Part shown: one piece after another, positions 25,734 through 35,385 of the stretch
Layout: every line of letters begins with the position of its first letter
Numbering within the stretch: the stretch's first letter is position 1
Source of the DNA: Myxococcota bacterium
GTDB lineage: Bacteria > Myxococcota_A > Polyangia > Polyangiales > Houyiibacteriaceae
NCBI GenBank assembly: GCA_025453555.1
Contig: JALOQC010000028.1
Location: forward strand, 1-37,611
Direction of reading: 5' to 3'
Length of the DNA: 37,611 nt
Made by a program: the position numbers and the translations under genes
Notes under the pieces: model-generated
What the model was told of the DNA's origin: nothing
What the model saw: the letters and a program-made list of their open reading frames with translations, nothing else
Databases searched by the model: none

Positions 25734-28700
25734 TCAACGACGCACCGCGCGCAACGTGCCCGCCTGCACGAACACCACGTGGTCGTCGCGCCACGTCACG
25801 ATCGAGCCCGGCGCGTCGATCAGCGCGGTGCTCGCGGGCGTTCCGTCGCCCGCATAGCCGCCCATGCCACGCGTGCCGGCGATCGTCGTGATGGTGCCGC
25901 CGGAGATGACGCGGAGTCGATCGCTCGAAGCGTCCGCGAGCACGACCGATCCGTCTTCGAACGCCGCCACGAAGTGTCCGTCGATCGACGCGGTGGTCGC
26001 CGGAATCCCTTCGCCCGTAGCGTCGGTCCCCGTCCCTGCCAGCACCGTGAAGCTGCGATCGGGACGGACCCGGAGCACCGCAGGTCGGGCCCCCACGTAG
26101 CCTGCGTTCGAGACCTGAGCGACGACGACCACGTCCTCGCTGCCCGGCACGGGCGACATGTAGAGCGAGAAGTTGAAGATCTCGTACGGCGGGGAGGCGT
26201 AGCTCGCCGCCACGAACGTCCGAATCGTGCCGCTGGTGTCGACCACACGAATCGGCCGCGGATCGGGGGCAGAGGTGTCGGTCGAGAAGTACACGAGCCC
26301 GGAGTCGCTCACCGCCATGTCGACGATCGCGCGGATGTTCGCGGAGAGCGCGGGGCCGTCGTCGCCCGTGTAGCCGCACGTCCCCGTGCCCGCGAAGGGA
26401 TGCACGGTGCCGAGCGTGAGATCGACGTACCAGACGGAGCAGCCTCGCTCGAAGTAGAGACGCGGGCGCATCGGATCGCCGCCGATCGCCGCGCCGAGAG
26501 AACCGAACGACACCGTGGTCGCGAGGGCTCCGTCCGTCGGCGCGACGCTGCCGCCGCCGAGCACGCGCTCCGTGCGTCCGTCGGGAAACACACGAAGCAC
26601 GGTGTTGTTGATCGCGAACGCGAGCCCACCGTCGAAGAGCGTCGTGACCGCGCCGACGTTGCTGGTGCCGCGCACGTCGCGCGCCGGGCCGGGGATGCCA
26701 CCCGCAGTCGAGATACGCGCGCCGTTGAGGAGCGTGAAGATCGTGCCGCGCGCGGGCGTGGTGCCGGTCAGCGGCACGTCGATCGAGACCGCGCCAGGGG
26801 ACGAGAGCGTGACCGTCTCCACGCCGAGCCCGAGCCCCGCGCGGATCGCGAAGCTCGTCTGCCCCATCACGTCGCTCGATTGGCTGTACCCAATCGAACC
26901 GTAGAGCGCGCCGACGTTCACGCCGCGTGTCGTGAGATACACCGCACGTCCGGAGAGCGGCGTGCCGAGACGATCTTCGACCGCGACGACGAGCGGTGCC
27001 GCGAAGGGCATGTGCAGCGGCGCGGATTGCCCACCGCCCGACACCACACGCAGCACCGGACAGCCTGCGCTGCAGTTCGAGTCGCTGCAGTCGATCGCGC
27101 CGTCGCAGTCGTTGTCGAGCAAGTCGTTGCAGGTCGCCTCCGACGCCTGCGGGAACGCGGTTGCCGCCGCGTCGTTGCAGTCCGTCGCGTCCGCCACGAA
27201 GCCGGTCGGTCGCGTGCACGCCTGCATCGACACGCTCGCGTTGCCGAAGCCGTCGCCGTCCGCGTCGCGGTACCACGTCGTCAGCGTCGCGCCTTCGTCG
27301 ACGCGCCCGTCGCAATCGTCGTCGTTGCCGATCGTCGTCGTGCAGTCGTCCGCGCGTCCGGGGCTCTGGTTCGAGGCGCCGTCGTTGCAGTCGCCCGTAC
27401 GCGACGCGTGACCTGCGGGTGCCGTGCAGGCGAGCACCGCGCTGCCCGTGCCGTAGCCGTCGCCATCGGCGTCCGGGTACCACGCGATGAGCATCACCGC
27501 TTCGTCCGTGCTCGCGTCGCAGTCGTCGTTCACGCCCGACAGGCCCGTGCAGTCGTCCGCTGCGCCCGGATTCACCGCCACGCGCGACTCGTCGCAATCG
27601 CCGGCGCGATTTACGTGGTTCGTCGGCGCGGTGCACGCGACCACCGCCGCGCCGCTGCCGTACCCGTCGCCGTCGGTGTCGCGGTACCAGCTCGTCAGCG
27701 TCGCCGCCTCGTCGACGCGACCGTCGCAGTCGTCGTCCACCAGCGGCGTGCGCGTGCAGTCGTCCGGCGCGGCCGGGTTTCGCGCCACGCTCGCGTCGTC
27801 GCAGTCTCCCGCCGTCGTCACGCTCCCCGCCGGCACCACACACGCCATCGACGCCGGGCCCGCGCCGTACCCGTCGCCGTCGCGATCCACGTAGAAGGTG
27901 CGCGGCACGACGTCCTCGTCCACCGACACGTCGCAGTCGTCGTCCACCCCGAGCGCCGTCCCGCAGTCGTCCGGAACACCCGGGTTTCGCGAGGCATTCG
28001 TGTCGTCGCAGTCTCCCCCGAGCACGCTCGTGCCCACCGGCTGCACGCAGCCTTCCGACGGTGCGCCCGCGCCGTAACCGTCGCCGTCGCCGTCCACGTA
28101 GAACACGCGTGGCGTGAGCGTCTCGTCCACCCGACCGTCGCAGTCGTCGTCGACTTCCGACAGCGCCGCGCAGTCGTCGAGCTGCCCCGGGTTCACGCGC
28201 GCATCCGTGTCGTCGCAATCGCCCCCGCGCGTCGCCGTCTGCGCGTCCCCCTGACACGCCACGATCGCGTCCCCGCTCCCGTACCCGTCGCCGTCCAGAT
28301 CCGCGTAGAACGTCAGCGCGTTTCCACCTTCGTCCACTTCGCCGTCGCAGTCGTCGTCGACCGAGACTTGTCCGCCGCACGCGTCGGATCGCCCGGGATT
28401 CGTGGACGAATTGAGGTCGTCGCAGTCCGAATCATCCAGCGTACGACCCGACACGATCGCGCAGCTCCGCACCACGCTCGACGCGTCGCCGTAGCCGTCT
28501 CCGTCCATGTCTCCGAACCAATCGCGCTCCGCCGCGTCCTCGTCGGTCACCCCGTCGCAGTCGTTGTCGAAGAGATCGCAGAGCTCGAGCACACCCGGCG
28601 CGATCGTCGGATCCCGATCGTCGCAGTCCGCGAGCTCCAGCCCACACGCCGCGTCCGGCACTCCGTCCCCGTCGTCGTCCTCGAAGTCCCGCGTGCCGAT

Positions 28701-29672
28701 CTGGTAGTCCGGTCGACCGTCGCAGTCGTCGTCAATCGCGTTGCATTGCTCACGCGCCGTCGGCGCGATGTCCGCGTTGTCGTCGTTGCAGTCGCCGATG
28801 CGGATCGCGCGCCCTTCGGGCGGGACACACGAGTCGACGGGGAGCGCATCGGCATTGACGATGCCCCATCCGTCGCCGTCGCCGTCGAGGTACCAAGGCA
28901 CCGCGACCGTGCTCTCGTCGATGACGCCGTCGCAGTCGTTGTCCAGCTCGTCGCAGATCTCCGGAGCCGTCGGGCGCACCGACGCCCGTGTGTCGTCGCA
29001 ATCGCCCGCGGCGGAGGCGAACCCAGGAGCTCCAGGGCATGCGAGCGCGGTGGCCTCGCGGATGCCGACGCCGTCGTGATCCGCGTCTCGGAACAGCTCG
29101 ATCAACAGCCCTTCGTCCACCACCCCGTCGCAGTCGTTGTCGAGCCCGTCGCACACCTCCGGCACCGACGGGTTCGTGCCGCGTCGCGCGTCGTCGCAGT
29201 CGAGACTGCACGTGTCTCCATTGCAGCAGCGATCCGACGCGTGACCGTCGCCGTCCACGTCACGGTCCCCCACCGTCGTCGGATCGCAGTCCTCGTCGAA
29301 GCCCTCCGGATCACACACCTCCGTCGCGCCGGGATGACGCTCCGGATCCGCGTCGTCGCAGTCGTCGCCCCCGCAGCGCGCGTCCGGGCTCCCGTCCCCG
29401 TCCGCGTCCGGGCAATCCTCCAGGCACGCGTCCGCGCTCTCGTTGCACGTCGCGCCGCCTTCGCACGGAAGCGGACCCGCGACGCAGCCGAGCAGGTCCG
29501 CGTCGGCCGCTCCCGGCATGCAGCGCTCGGCGCCGTTGCAGTACACGCCGTCGTCGCATTGACTCGACGCCGTGCACGTGACCGCCCCGTCGACGTCGAC
29601 CGGCGGCGCGTCGTCCCCACATCCCGCCACGAGCGCGATCCCGAAGATCACGCGAAGACCGATCGCACGCAT
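25734..29672 (-). CDS. MopE-like multi-repeat metal-binding lipoprotein with NHL-type C-terminus
   Basis: A 1312-residue lipoprotein. The signal ends in the lipobox LVAGC, with the acylated Cys at about 18 followed by GDD, so it is probably carried on the cell envelope. A Cys-rich region (CDDGVYCNGAERC) precedes 12 repeats of the MopE/putative metal-binding type: DxDGDGxG, then GDCDD, a NPG-like turn, and DDDCDGxVDE. The Asp clusters should bind calcium-like ions, and the Cys pairs probably form disulfides. The last 400 residues hold a beta domain and an NHL/propeller-like region (GTGTCGYTGDDGPALS, GTRGMGGYAGDGTP). The ATG at 29672 has GAGGGGAG five bases upstream. Role probably adhesion or surface structure; not proven. 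Confidence 0.9.
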   Translation of the reverse strand: MRAIGLRVIFGIALVAGCGDDAPPVDVDGAVTCTASSQCDDGVYCNGAERCMPGAADADLLGCVAGPLPCEGGATCNESADACLEDCPDADGDGSPDARCGGDDCDDADPERHPGATEVCDPEGFDEDCDPTTVGDRDVDGDGHASDRCCNGDTCSLDCDDARRGTNPSVPEVCDGLDNDCDGVVDEGLLIELFRDADHDGVGIREATALACPGAPGFASAAGDCDDTRASVRPTAPEICDELDNDCDGVIDESTVAVPWYLDGDGDGWGIVNADALPVDSCVPPEGRAIRIGDCNDDNADIAPTAREQCNAIDDDCDGRPDYQIGTRDFEDDDGDGVPDAACGLELADCDDRDPTIAPGVLELCDLFDNDCDGVTDEDAAERDWFGDMDGDGYGDASSVVRSCAIVSGRTLDDSDCDDLNSSTNPGRSDACGGQVSVDDDCDGEVDEGGNALTFYADLDGDGYGSGDAIVACQGDAQTATRGGDCDDTDARVNPGQLDDCAALSEVDDDCDGRVDETLTPRVFYVDGDGDGYGAGAPSEGCVQPVGTSVLGGDCDDTNASRNPGVPDDCGTALGVDDDCDVSVDEDVVPRTFYVDRDGDGYGAGPASMACVVPAGSVTTAGDCDDASVARNPAAPDDCTRTPLVDDDCDGRVDEAATLTSWYRDTDGDGYGSGAAVVACTAPTNHVNRAGDCDESRVAVNPGAADDCTGLSGVNDDCDASTDEAVMLIAWYPDADGDGYGTGSAVLACTAPAGHASRTGDCNDGASNQSPGRADDCTTTIGNDDDCDGRVDEGATLTTWYRDADGDGFGNASVSMQACTRPTGFVADATDCNDAAATAFPQASEATCNDLLDNDCDGAIDCSDSNCSAGCPVLRVVSGGGQSAPLHMPFAAPLVVAVEDRLGTPLSGRAVYLTTRGVNVGALYGSIGYSQSSDVMGQTSFAIRAGLGLGVETVTLSSPGAVSIDVPLTGTTPARGTIFTLLNGARISTAGGIPGPARDVRGTSNVGAVTTLFDGGLAFAINNTVLRVFPDGRTERVLGGGSVAPTDGALATTVSFGSLGAAIGGDPMRPRLYFERGCSVWYVDLTLGTVHPFAGTGTCGYTGDDGPALSANIRAIVDMAVSDSGLVYFSTDTSAPDPRPIRVVDTSGTIRTFVAASYASPPYEIFNFSLYMSPVPGSEDVVVVAQVSNAGYVGARPAVLRVRPDRSFTVLAGTGTDATGEGIPATTASIDGHFVAAFEDGSVVLADASSDRLRVISGGTITTIAGTRGMGGYAGDGTPASTALIDAPGSIVTWRDDHVVFVQAGTLRAVRR

Positions 29673-29941
29673 CACGACTCCCCTCGCCCGAGGCGATCCT
29701 ACGCGCTTCGACAGGAGAGTTCTTTCCCTTTCTCGTCAGGCAAGACCGTACACAACCGACCAAACATCGCCGAATCTTCGACACGAACCATGTCGAGATC
29801 AGCAATTTCACGGCGCATCACGGCATCGCGAGAGATCTTTTCGAGTTTGAATGACGATTCATCCCGTCATCTTCGACCACTCGTCGAACGTTCGACACCT
29901 CACGAATCCGGAATGTGACGAACTTTCGACACCGCCTACAC
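29673..29941. promoter_or_regulatory. Leader/promoter region of the MopE-like gene with TTCGACAC repeats
   Basis: This gap is visibly lower in GC than the rest. TTCGACAC occurs three times (29777-29784, 29891-29898, 29925-29932). A perfect 14-base palindrome GTCGAACGTTCGAC sits at 29883-29896. These could be operator sites for the minus-strand MopE-like gene. The GluQ stop lies at the far edge. No clear -35/-10 pair was found. Confidence 0.45.
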
Positions 29942-30850
29942 TCACGGGCTCGGCGGCGTCACGGCGCCCGATCTCACCCGCGCGAGGTCGAAGCGCTCCC
30001 GAAGGGTGTCGCGATCGATCGGCGCGTCGTCGTCCGCGAGCCCGAGCGACCACGCGAGCCAGCCGAGCACGCGCTCGGGGCTCCAGCCCGCGTCGCGGTA
30101 GTCGGCCACGCCCACCGCGCCGTGCCGCTTCGCGAGCCGCGTCCCGTCCGGACCGAGCACGAGGGGAACGTGCAGGAAGTCCGGGCGCGACCACCCGAGC
30201 GCGTCGTAGAGCGCGAGCTGCTTCGAGGTCGCCGCGATCAGGTCGTCGCCGCGGACCACCTCGGTGATCGCCTGATCGTGATCGTCGACCACGACCGCGA
30301 GCGGGTAGGCGAAGAGCCCGTCGCTGCGACGAAGGATCGGATCTCCCGCGGTGCCGGGTCGCGGTCCCTGCAAGACGTCGACGAAGCCCGGACCGCGCGT
30401 GTCGAAGGTCTCTCCGATCGCGAAGCGCCACGCGGGCGAGCGATCCGGATGCGAGGGATGCGCGCGGCAGGTCCCGGCATAAACCGGCTCCTCGCCGTGC
30501 GGCGCTTGCGCGGCCGCCTCTTGGAGCTCCTTGCGCGTGCAGGTGCAGGGATAGACACGCCCACGTGCTCGAAGCGCGTCGAGCACCTCGGCGTAGCGGT
30601 CGAAACGTTCGCTCTGCCGAATCGGCCCCTCGTCCCAGTCGAGGCCGAGCCACTCGTGGTCGCGCAGGATCGAGGCTTCGCTGCCTGGCTTCACGCGCGG
30701 CGGATCGAGGTCTTCGATGCGCATCACGACGCGCCCTCCCGCGGTTCGCGCACGCAGCCACGCGACGAGCGCGGTGCGGGCGTGGCCGAGGTGCATCGCG
30801 CCGCTCGGCGTGGGCGCGTAGCGCGTGCGGTAGGTCGAGGCGTCGCTCAT
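29942..30850 (-). CDS. gluQ: Glutamyl-Q tRNA(Asp) synthetase
   Basis: A 302-residue enzyme that activates glutamate and attaches it to the queuosine base of tRNA(Asp). It is a truncated GluRS without the anticodon-binding domain, and the length fits. The N-terminus has TRYAPTPSGAMHLGHARTAL with the HIGH-type HLGH. The zinc site is CTCTRKE followed by YAGTCR (pattern C-x-C, then Y-x3-C), typical of GluQ. RGDDLIAATSKQLALYDALG and the KMSKS-equivalent LAKRHG follow. The ATG at 30850 is chosen because conserved sequence starts within ten residues; a longer frame to 31069 crosses non-coding text. It lies behind the MopE-like gene's promoter region, on the same strand. Confidence 0.93.
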   Translation of the reverse strand: MSDASTYRTRYAPTPSGAMHLGHARTALVAWLRARTAGGRVVMRIEDLDPPRVKPGSEASILRDHEWLGLDWDEGPIRQSERFDRYAEVLDALRARGRVYPCTCTRKELQEAAAQAPHGEEPVYAGTCRAHPSHPDRSPAWRFAIGETFDTRGPGFVDVLQGPRPGTAGDPILRRSDGLFAYPLAVVVDDHDQAITEVVRGDDLIAATSKQLALYDALGWSRPDFLHVPLVLGPDGTRLAKRHGAVGVADYRDAGWSPERVLGWLAWSLGLADDDAPIDRDTLRERFDLARVRSGAVTPPSP

Positions 30851-31104
30851 CGACCGGGCGAGCGTAGTCGGCGGGCGCGCGATCCGCGATCCGTCGCTCG
30901 CCCGCACCGCCGAGGACGCGGAGAGGCGTCGAGGTCGTCCCTCCCGGCGACCGCCCGGGGCGACCCGGCGACCACGCTTTTCCCTTTGGAGGCGGCCTTG
31001 GACCGCCCTACGCTCGGCGCTCGGATGAAAGCGCGCCCTCGGACGGTTGAGCCCGCGGGCTCCGCGCACCGCGAGCCCCGCACGCAGCAGATGGAGCAGC
31101 AGCT

Positions 31105-32973
31105 TTGACCTCGCACGCGCCGACTTGGATCGCGCTCTTCGTCGCCGGACTCCTCACCCTCGGCACCGCCGCCATCGCTCAACGCGGGCCCGCCACGATC
31201 GGCGTGGAGGACATCCGCCCGGGCATGCGCGGCTACGGCCTCTCCGTCTTCCGCGGCACCGAGCCGGAGCGCTTCGACGTCGAGGTCGTCGACGTGCTCC
31301 ATCAGTTCCTGCCGGGGCAGGACCTCATCCTCGCGCGCACGCCTCACCCGGTGCTCGATCGTGCGATCGCGGTGGGCGGCATGAGCGGCAGCCCAATCTA
31401 CTTCGACGGCAAGCTCGCGGGCGCCTATGCGTACGGGTGGACCTTCGGGCTCGAGCCGGTGATCGGCATCACGCCGATCCGTTCGATGCTCGCGGAGATC
31501 GATCGTCCGTTCCGACCGACGTCGTTCCCCGGCGCGCGACCGCTGCCGGAGCGGCCGACGCAGCCCGCGGCTCGTTCTCCACGTCGCGCGAGCCTCGACG
31601 GACTGCCGCCCTACCTCGGCGCGCGCGTCGACGCGTTCAGCACCGTGCGCGCACACCGACAGAACGTGGTGACCCCGCCGCCCCTCGGGCTGCAACCGGC
31701 GGCGACCCCGCTGATGCTCGCGGGCTTCACGCCGCGCATGACGCGGCTGCTCCAAGAAGAGCTCGAGCCCTTCGGCCTGCTCCCGATGCAGGGCGGCGGT
31801 GGCCAAGCGCCCCGCACCGGCGCGCCTCCGAGCTTCGTCGACGGCGGCGCGCTCGGCGTGCAGCTCATCCGCGGCGACATGGCCGCGACGGGCATCGGCA
31901 CCGTCACCCACGTCGCGCCGGGGGGTCGCCTCGTGGCGTTCGGACACCCGATGATGAACGGCGGCGAGAGCGGTTTGCCGACCTGCACCGCGCGCGTGCT
32001 GCACGTGTTCCAGAGCGTCGCGCGCAGCTTCAAGCTCGCGGAGGCCATCGAGCCCTACGGCACCCTCATCCACGATCGTCAGCCGGCGATCGTCGTCGAT
32101 CGCGGGCTCGCCGCGGCGACGGTCCCGGTGCGCATTCGTCTGAACGGCGTCGAAGGCGCGCCGCAGACGGAGTGGAACGTCGAGGTCGCGAGCCAACGCT
32201 CGATGACGCCGCTGCTCGTCTTCTCCGCGCTCGGCAACGCGCTCGAAGCGAGCGCCGCCGATCAGACCGACGTGGTCTTCACCGCGCGCTACTCGGTCGG
32301 CATCGAAGGCCACGGCACGGTGCAGCTCGAAGACCGCGGCTACATGGCGGCGGGTCCCGGCGACTCGCGCGCGCTCTCGCGCCTTCGGCTCTTCGATCTG
32401 ATGGAGGTCGCGTACGGCAACCCCTTCGAGCCGAGCCGCGTGACCTCCGTCGAGCTGGAGCTCGACCTCCGCTACGCGCGCGACGTCGCGATCATCGACG
32501 AGGCGTGGATCGCGACCCCCGAGGTCGATCCGGGCACCGACGTCGAGGTGCACGTGCGCCTCGTGCGCTACGGCGCGCCGAGCGAGGTCCGCACGATGCG
32601 CGTGCACGTGCCCGAGAGCGCCGCGGGCGAGACGCTCACGCTCGAGCTCGACGGCGGCAGCGCGGTGGAGGACCCGCGCCCCGACGCGCGCAACGTGCAG
32701 GACCTGCTGCGCATCGTGCGGCAGAGCTACCCCGCGACCACGCTCGTCGCGAGCTTGAAGATGCCCGCGCGTGGTCTTCGCTTCCGCGGCCACGTCGTGC
32801 AGTCGCTTCCGCTCGGCGCGCTCGACTCGCTGCAGCGCACCAGCGGCTCCGGTCCAGGGCAGCCCTTCCAGACCTACCTGCGGCGCACCGAAGACCTCGG
32901 ACAGGTCGTCGCCGGCGCCACGCAGCTCACGCTCCGCGTGCGCGAGACCCCGCGCGAACGAGCCAGCCGATGA
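31105..32973 (+). CDS. SpoIVB-like (S55) secreted serine peptidase
   Basis: A 622-residue exported protein with a signal peptide (ALFVAGLLTLGTAAIA). GMRGYGLSVFRGTEPERFDV leads to VGGMSGSPIYFDG, with the S55 nucleophile Ser at about 94. The later segment GRLVAFGHPMMNGGES supplies the likely catalytic His. This order (GMSGSP first, GHP later) is common in the large S55-like family of myxobacteria and acidobacteria and differs from Bacillus SpoIVB. Sequence between them is Pro/Arg-rich. The start is an unusual TTG at 31105, with GGAG nine bases upstream; no ATG or GTG gives the signal peptide. It overlaps the next gene by ATGA. Confidence 0.85.
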   Translation: MTSHAPTWIALFVAGLLTLGTAAIAQRGPATIGVEDIRPGMRGYGLSVFRGTEPERFDVEVVDVLHQFLPGQDLILARTPHPVLDRAIAVGGMSGSPIYFDGKLAGAYAYGWTFGLEPVIGITPIRSMLAEIDRPFRPTSFPGARPLPERPTQPAARSPRRASLDGLPPYLGARVDAFSTVRAHRQNVVTPPPLGLQPAATPLMLAGFTPRMTRLLQEELEPFGLLPMQGGGGQAPRTGAPPSFVDGGALGVQLIRGDMAATGIGTVTHVAPGGRLVAFGHPMMNGGESGLPTCTARVLHVFQSVARSFKLAEAIEPYGTLIHDRQPAIVVDRGLAAATVPVRIRLNGVEGAPQTEWNVEVASQRSMTPLLVFSALGNALEASAADQTDVVFTARYSVGIEGHGTVQLEDRGYMAAGPGDSRALSRLRLFDLMEVAYGNPFEPSRVTSVELELDLRYARDVAIIDEAWIATPEVDPGTDVEVHVRLVRYGAPSEVRTMRVHVPESAAGETLTLELDGGSAVEDPRPDARNVQDLLRIVRQSYPATTLVASLKMPARGLRFRGHVVQSLPLGALDSLQRTSGSGPGQPFQTYLRRTEDLGQVVAGATQLTLRVRETPRERASR

Positions 32974-35027
32974 GCACGCCCGCACCTCGCCGCGCGACGA
33001 ATACGATCGCGACGACCACGTTCCCCTCACGAACCACACCGATGCTCCGACGCCTCACCGTCCTCCTCGCGCTCGCCACCGCCGCTTCGTCGGCGCTCTT
33101 CCTCGCGAGCCCCGCCGACGCGGTCTCCACGCGGCACTTCACCCTCGACGACGCGACGGAGCTCGCGGCCGGTGAGCTCGAAGGCACCATGGTCTGGTCC
33201 ACCGGCCAGGTCGTGGTGGGCGCGCAGGTCGCGCGCGTCGCGCTCGAAGGCGCCGCGCTCGCGTCGTCGATCGTGCGTGGCCCGGACGGCGCGCTCTACG
33301 TCGGCACCGCGGAGGCGGGGAAGATCTTCCGCGTACGCGGCGAGAGCGTGGAGGTCTTCGCGGAGACCGGGCAGCTCCTCGTCTCCTCGCTCGCGCTCGC
33401 GGGCGACACGCTCTACGCGGGCACGCTGCCCGAGGGTCGCATCTTCGCGATCACCCTCGCGGACGGCGCGATCCGCGAGCTTTCGCGGCCCGAGAACGCC
33501 GAGCACGTGTGGGCGCTCGTGCACGACGGGCGTCAGCTCTTCGCGGCCACCGGCCCGGAGGGCAAGGTCTTCGCGATCGACGCGCGCGGGAACGCGTCGG
33601 TGTACTTCGACGCCGACGAGGCGCACGTGCTCTGCCTCGCGCGCGACGGCGAGGTGCTCTACGCAGGCACCAACGACGACGCGCTCGTGTATCGCCTGCG
33701 CGGCCCGGGGCGCGCGGAGATCGTGCACGACTTCCCCGGCAACGAGGTCACCTCGATCGCGGTGCACGAGGGCGCGCTCTACGTGACGGCGAACGACATG
33801 CCGGCGCCGCGTCCGATCACCACGAAGACCGCACGCTCCAGCGCGAGCGAGCCGCCGAACCCGGGCAAGGGTCGCCTCTACCGCGTGGACGCGGAGGGTC
33901 GCGTGGAGCGCCTGCACCACGACGACGGCATGCACTTCACGACCGTGCGCGCGGCGGCGGACGGCACGCTCTACGTGGGCGGCGGCAAGGACGGACGTGT
34001 GCTGCGCGTGACCCCGGACGCGCTCGTCGCGACCTACGTGGACGTCGACGAGCGGCAGGTGCTCGCGCTCGAGGTGAGCGGCGATCGGCCGGTGTTCGTG
34101 ACGGGCGACTCGGCGGCGCTCTACCGCGTACAGCCGCAGCAAGCGACGGAAGCGTTCTGGACCAGCAAGGTGCTCGACGCGGAGTTCTCCGCGCGCTTCG
34201 GCCAGCTCACGTGGCGCGGCGACGGGCGCGTGCAGCTCCAGACGCGCAGCGGCAACGGCGCCGAGCCGGACGCGACGTGGACCGAGTGGTCGCAGCCGAT
34301 CACCTCGCCCGGTCCGATCCGCAGCCCCGCCGCGCGTTTCCTCCAGATCCGCGCGAAGCTGCTCGAGCCGACCTCGGTGATCCGCGCGGTGCAGGCCTAC
34401 TACCTGCCGCAGAACCAGCGCACCGCCATCTCGCGCGTCGGCACGAAGGCCACCAAACGCACCACCGACGAGCCGCCCGGACCGAGCACGAACGTCGAGC
34501 TGACCTGGGACGTGCAGAACCCCGACGACGACTCGCTCCGCTACCGGCTGCGTTACCGCGCCGAGGATCAAGACGTGTGGCGCCCGATGTTCCGCGAGGA
34601 CGTGCGCGTGACGAAGAACGAGTACCGCTGGAACACGAGCGGTCTGCCGGACGGCTGGTACGTGGTCGAGGTCGAGGCCTCGGACGAGCTCGCGAACCCC
34701 GCGCCGAACGTGCTGCGCACGACGCGCGCGTCCGAGCCGCTCCTCGTCGACAACCACCCGCCGCGCATCGAAGGCATCGCCTTCCGCGACGGTCGCGTGA
34801 GCGGTCGCGCGATCGACGCGCTCGGTCCGATCGCGCGCCTCGAGGTCGCGATCGACGGCGGCGACTGGCTCCCCGCCTACTCGGAGGACGGCCTCCTCGA
34901 CACCCGCGACGAACGCTTCGCGATCCCGATCGAAGGCCTCGCCCCCGGCTCCCACGTCATCGCGGTGCGCGCGTACGACGCAGCGGGGAACAGCGTGAGC
35001 GCGGAGGTCGTGACGACGGCGCGGTGA
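32970..35027 (+). CDS. Exported beta-propeller/fibronectin-like protein
   Basis: A 685-residue protein. A signal peptide begins at MLRRLTVLLALATAASSALF and ends near SPADA. About 300 residues of propeller blades follow (repeating DGxLYVGT or LYAGT: GALYVGTAEAGKIF, GDTLYAGTLPEGRIF, LYAGTNDDALVY, TLYVGGGKDGRVL). The C-terminal half looks like fibronectin-type beta domains (YRLRYRAEDQDVWRPMF, GSHVIAVRAYDAAGNS). It probably acts in the periplasm or at the surface. ATG 32970 overlaps the S55 peptidase stop and favours translational coupling. ATG 33042 would place the signal peptide at the very N-terminus and is a real alternative. The pairing with the peptidase suggests a shared extracytoplasmic task. 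Confidence 0.8.
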   Translation: MSTPAPRRATNTIATTTFPSRTTPMLRRLTVLLALATAASSALFLASPADAVSTRHFTLDDATELAAGELEGTMVWSTGQVVVGAQVARVALEGAALASSIVRGPDGALYVGTAEAGKIFRVRGESVEVFAETGQLLVSSLALAGDTLYAGTLPEGRIFAITLADGAIRELSRPENAEHVWALVHDGRQLFAATGPEGKVFAIDARGNASVYFDADEAHVLCLARDGEVLYAGTNDDALVYRLRGPGRAEIVHDFPGNEVTSIAVHEGALYVTANDMPAPRPITTKTARSSASEPPNPGKGRLYRVDAEGRVERLHHDDGMHFTTVRAAADGTLYVGGGKDGRVLRVTPDALVATYVDVDERQVLALEVSGDRPVFVTGDSAALYRVQPQQATEAFWTSKVLDAEFSARFGQLTWRGDGRVQLQTRSGNGAEPDATWTEWSQPITSPGPIRSPAARFLQIRAKLLEPTSVIRAVQAYYLPQNQRTAISRVGTKATKRTTDEPPGPSTNVELTWDVQNPDDDSLRYRLRYRAEDQDVWRPMFREDVRVTKNEYRWNTSGLPDGWYVVEVEASDELANPAPNVLRTTRASEPLLVDNHPPRIEGIAFRDGRVSGRAIDALGPIARLEVAIDGGDWLPAYSEDGLLDTRDERFAIPIEGLAPGSHVIAVRAYDAAGNSVSAEVVTTAR

Positions 35028-35084
35028 GGTTTGGGTCGCGTCGAGACGGCGAGGACGCGAGCGTCCTCGACTGGAAGGTAGGCC

Positions 35085-35321
35085 ATGCTCGAACGAAGCC
35101 GCGTCGGCTTACCTCTGCTGGTCTGCGCATTGTCTGTGTCGGCCTTCGTCGTCTCCTGGAGGGCTTACGACGCCTCCATCTCAGCGCAGGCGTCGGGAAT
35201 ACCGACCGGCTCCTCCCTCGCCTGGGCGGGAGGAGCGCTGTGCGCCGGCCTCGTCGGAACGGGATGTGCCGTAGTAGCGTTGGCACTGGTGCTCTCCACT
35301 CGACGCGCTCCTCGCCACTGA
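35085..35321 (+). CDS. Small membrane protein
   Basis: A 78-residue protein with two hydrophobic helices (about 8-24 and 45-69), short polar ends and no recognised family. A GGAAGG site lies 8 bases upstream of the ATG at 35085. Third codon positions contain more A and T (TTA, ATA, GTA, TCT) than in neighbouring genes, so it may be recently acquired or weakly expressed. It lies 57 bases after the propeller gene and before a minus-strand terminator. Confidence 0.5.
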   Translation: MLERSRVGLPLLVCALSVSAFVVSWRAYDASISAQASGIPTGSSLAWAGGALCAGLVGTGCAVVALALVLSTRRAPRH

Positions 35322-35385
35322 ATGCATCGTGAGCTGCGATTCACAACGTGCGACGTGTCGCGGCCCTCGAGTCCACGTCCGAGCC

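Noticed and set aside
25734..29672. MopE-like repeats as recombinational rearrangement or assembly duplicates
   Set aside because: The 12 repeats differ in DNA and residues, so they are old protein repeats, not copied blocks.
29883..29896. LexA-type SOS box
   Set aside because: CGAACGTTCG is inside the palindrome, but the usual four-base spacer between CGAAC and GTTCG is missing.
23910..29918. A 2002-codon plus-strand open frame
   Set aside because: It lies antisense to the Hsp90-family and MopE-like genes, is dominated by Arg/Val/Ala/His, and has no domain. It is a by-product of GC-rich codon use.
30990..31020. Hairpin in the gluQ-S55 gap as terminator or repeat
   Set aside because: A short GGCGG/CCGCC stem with no T tract and no second copy found; expected by chance in such GC-rich DNA.
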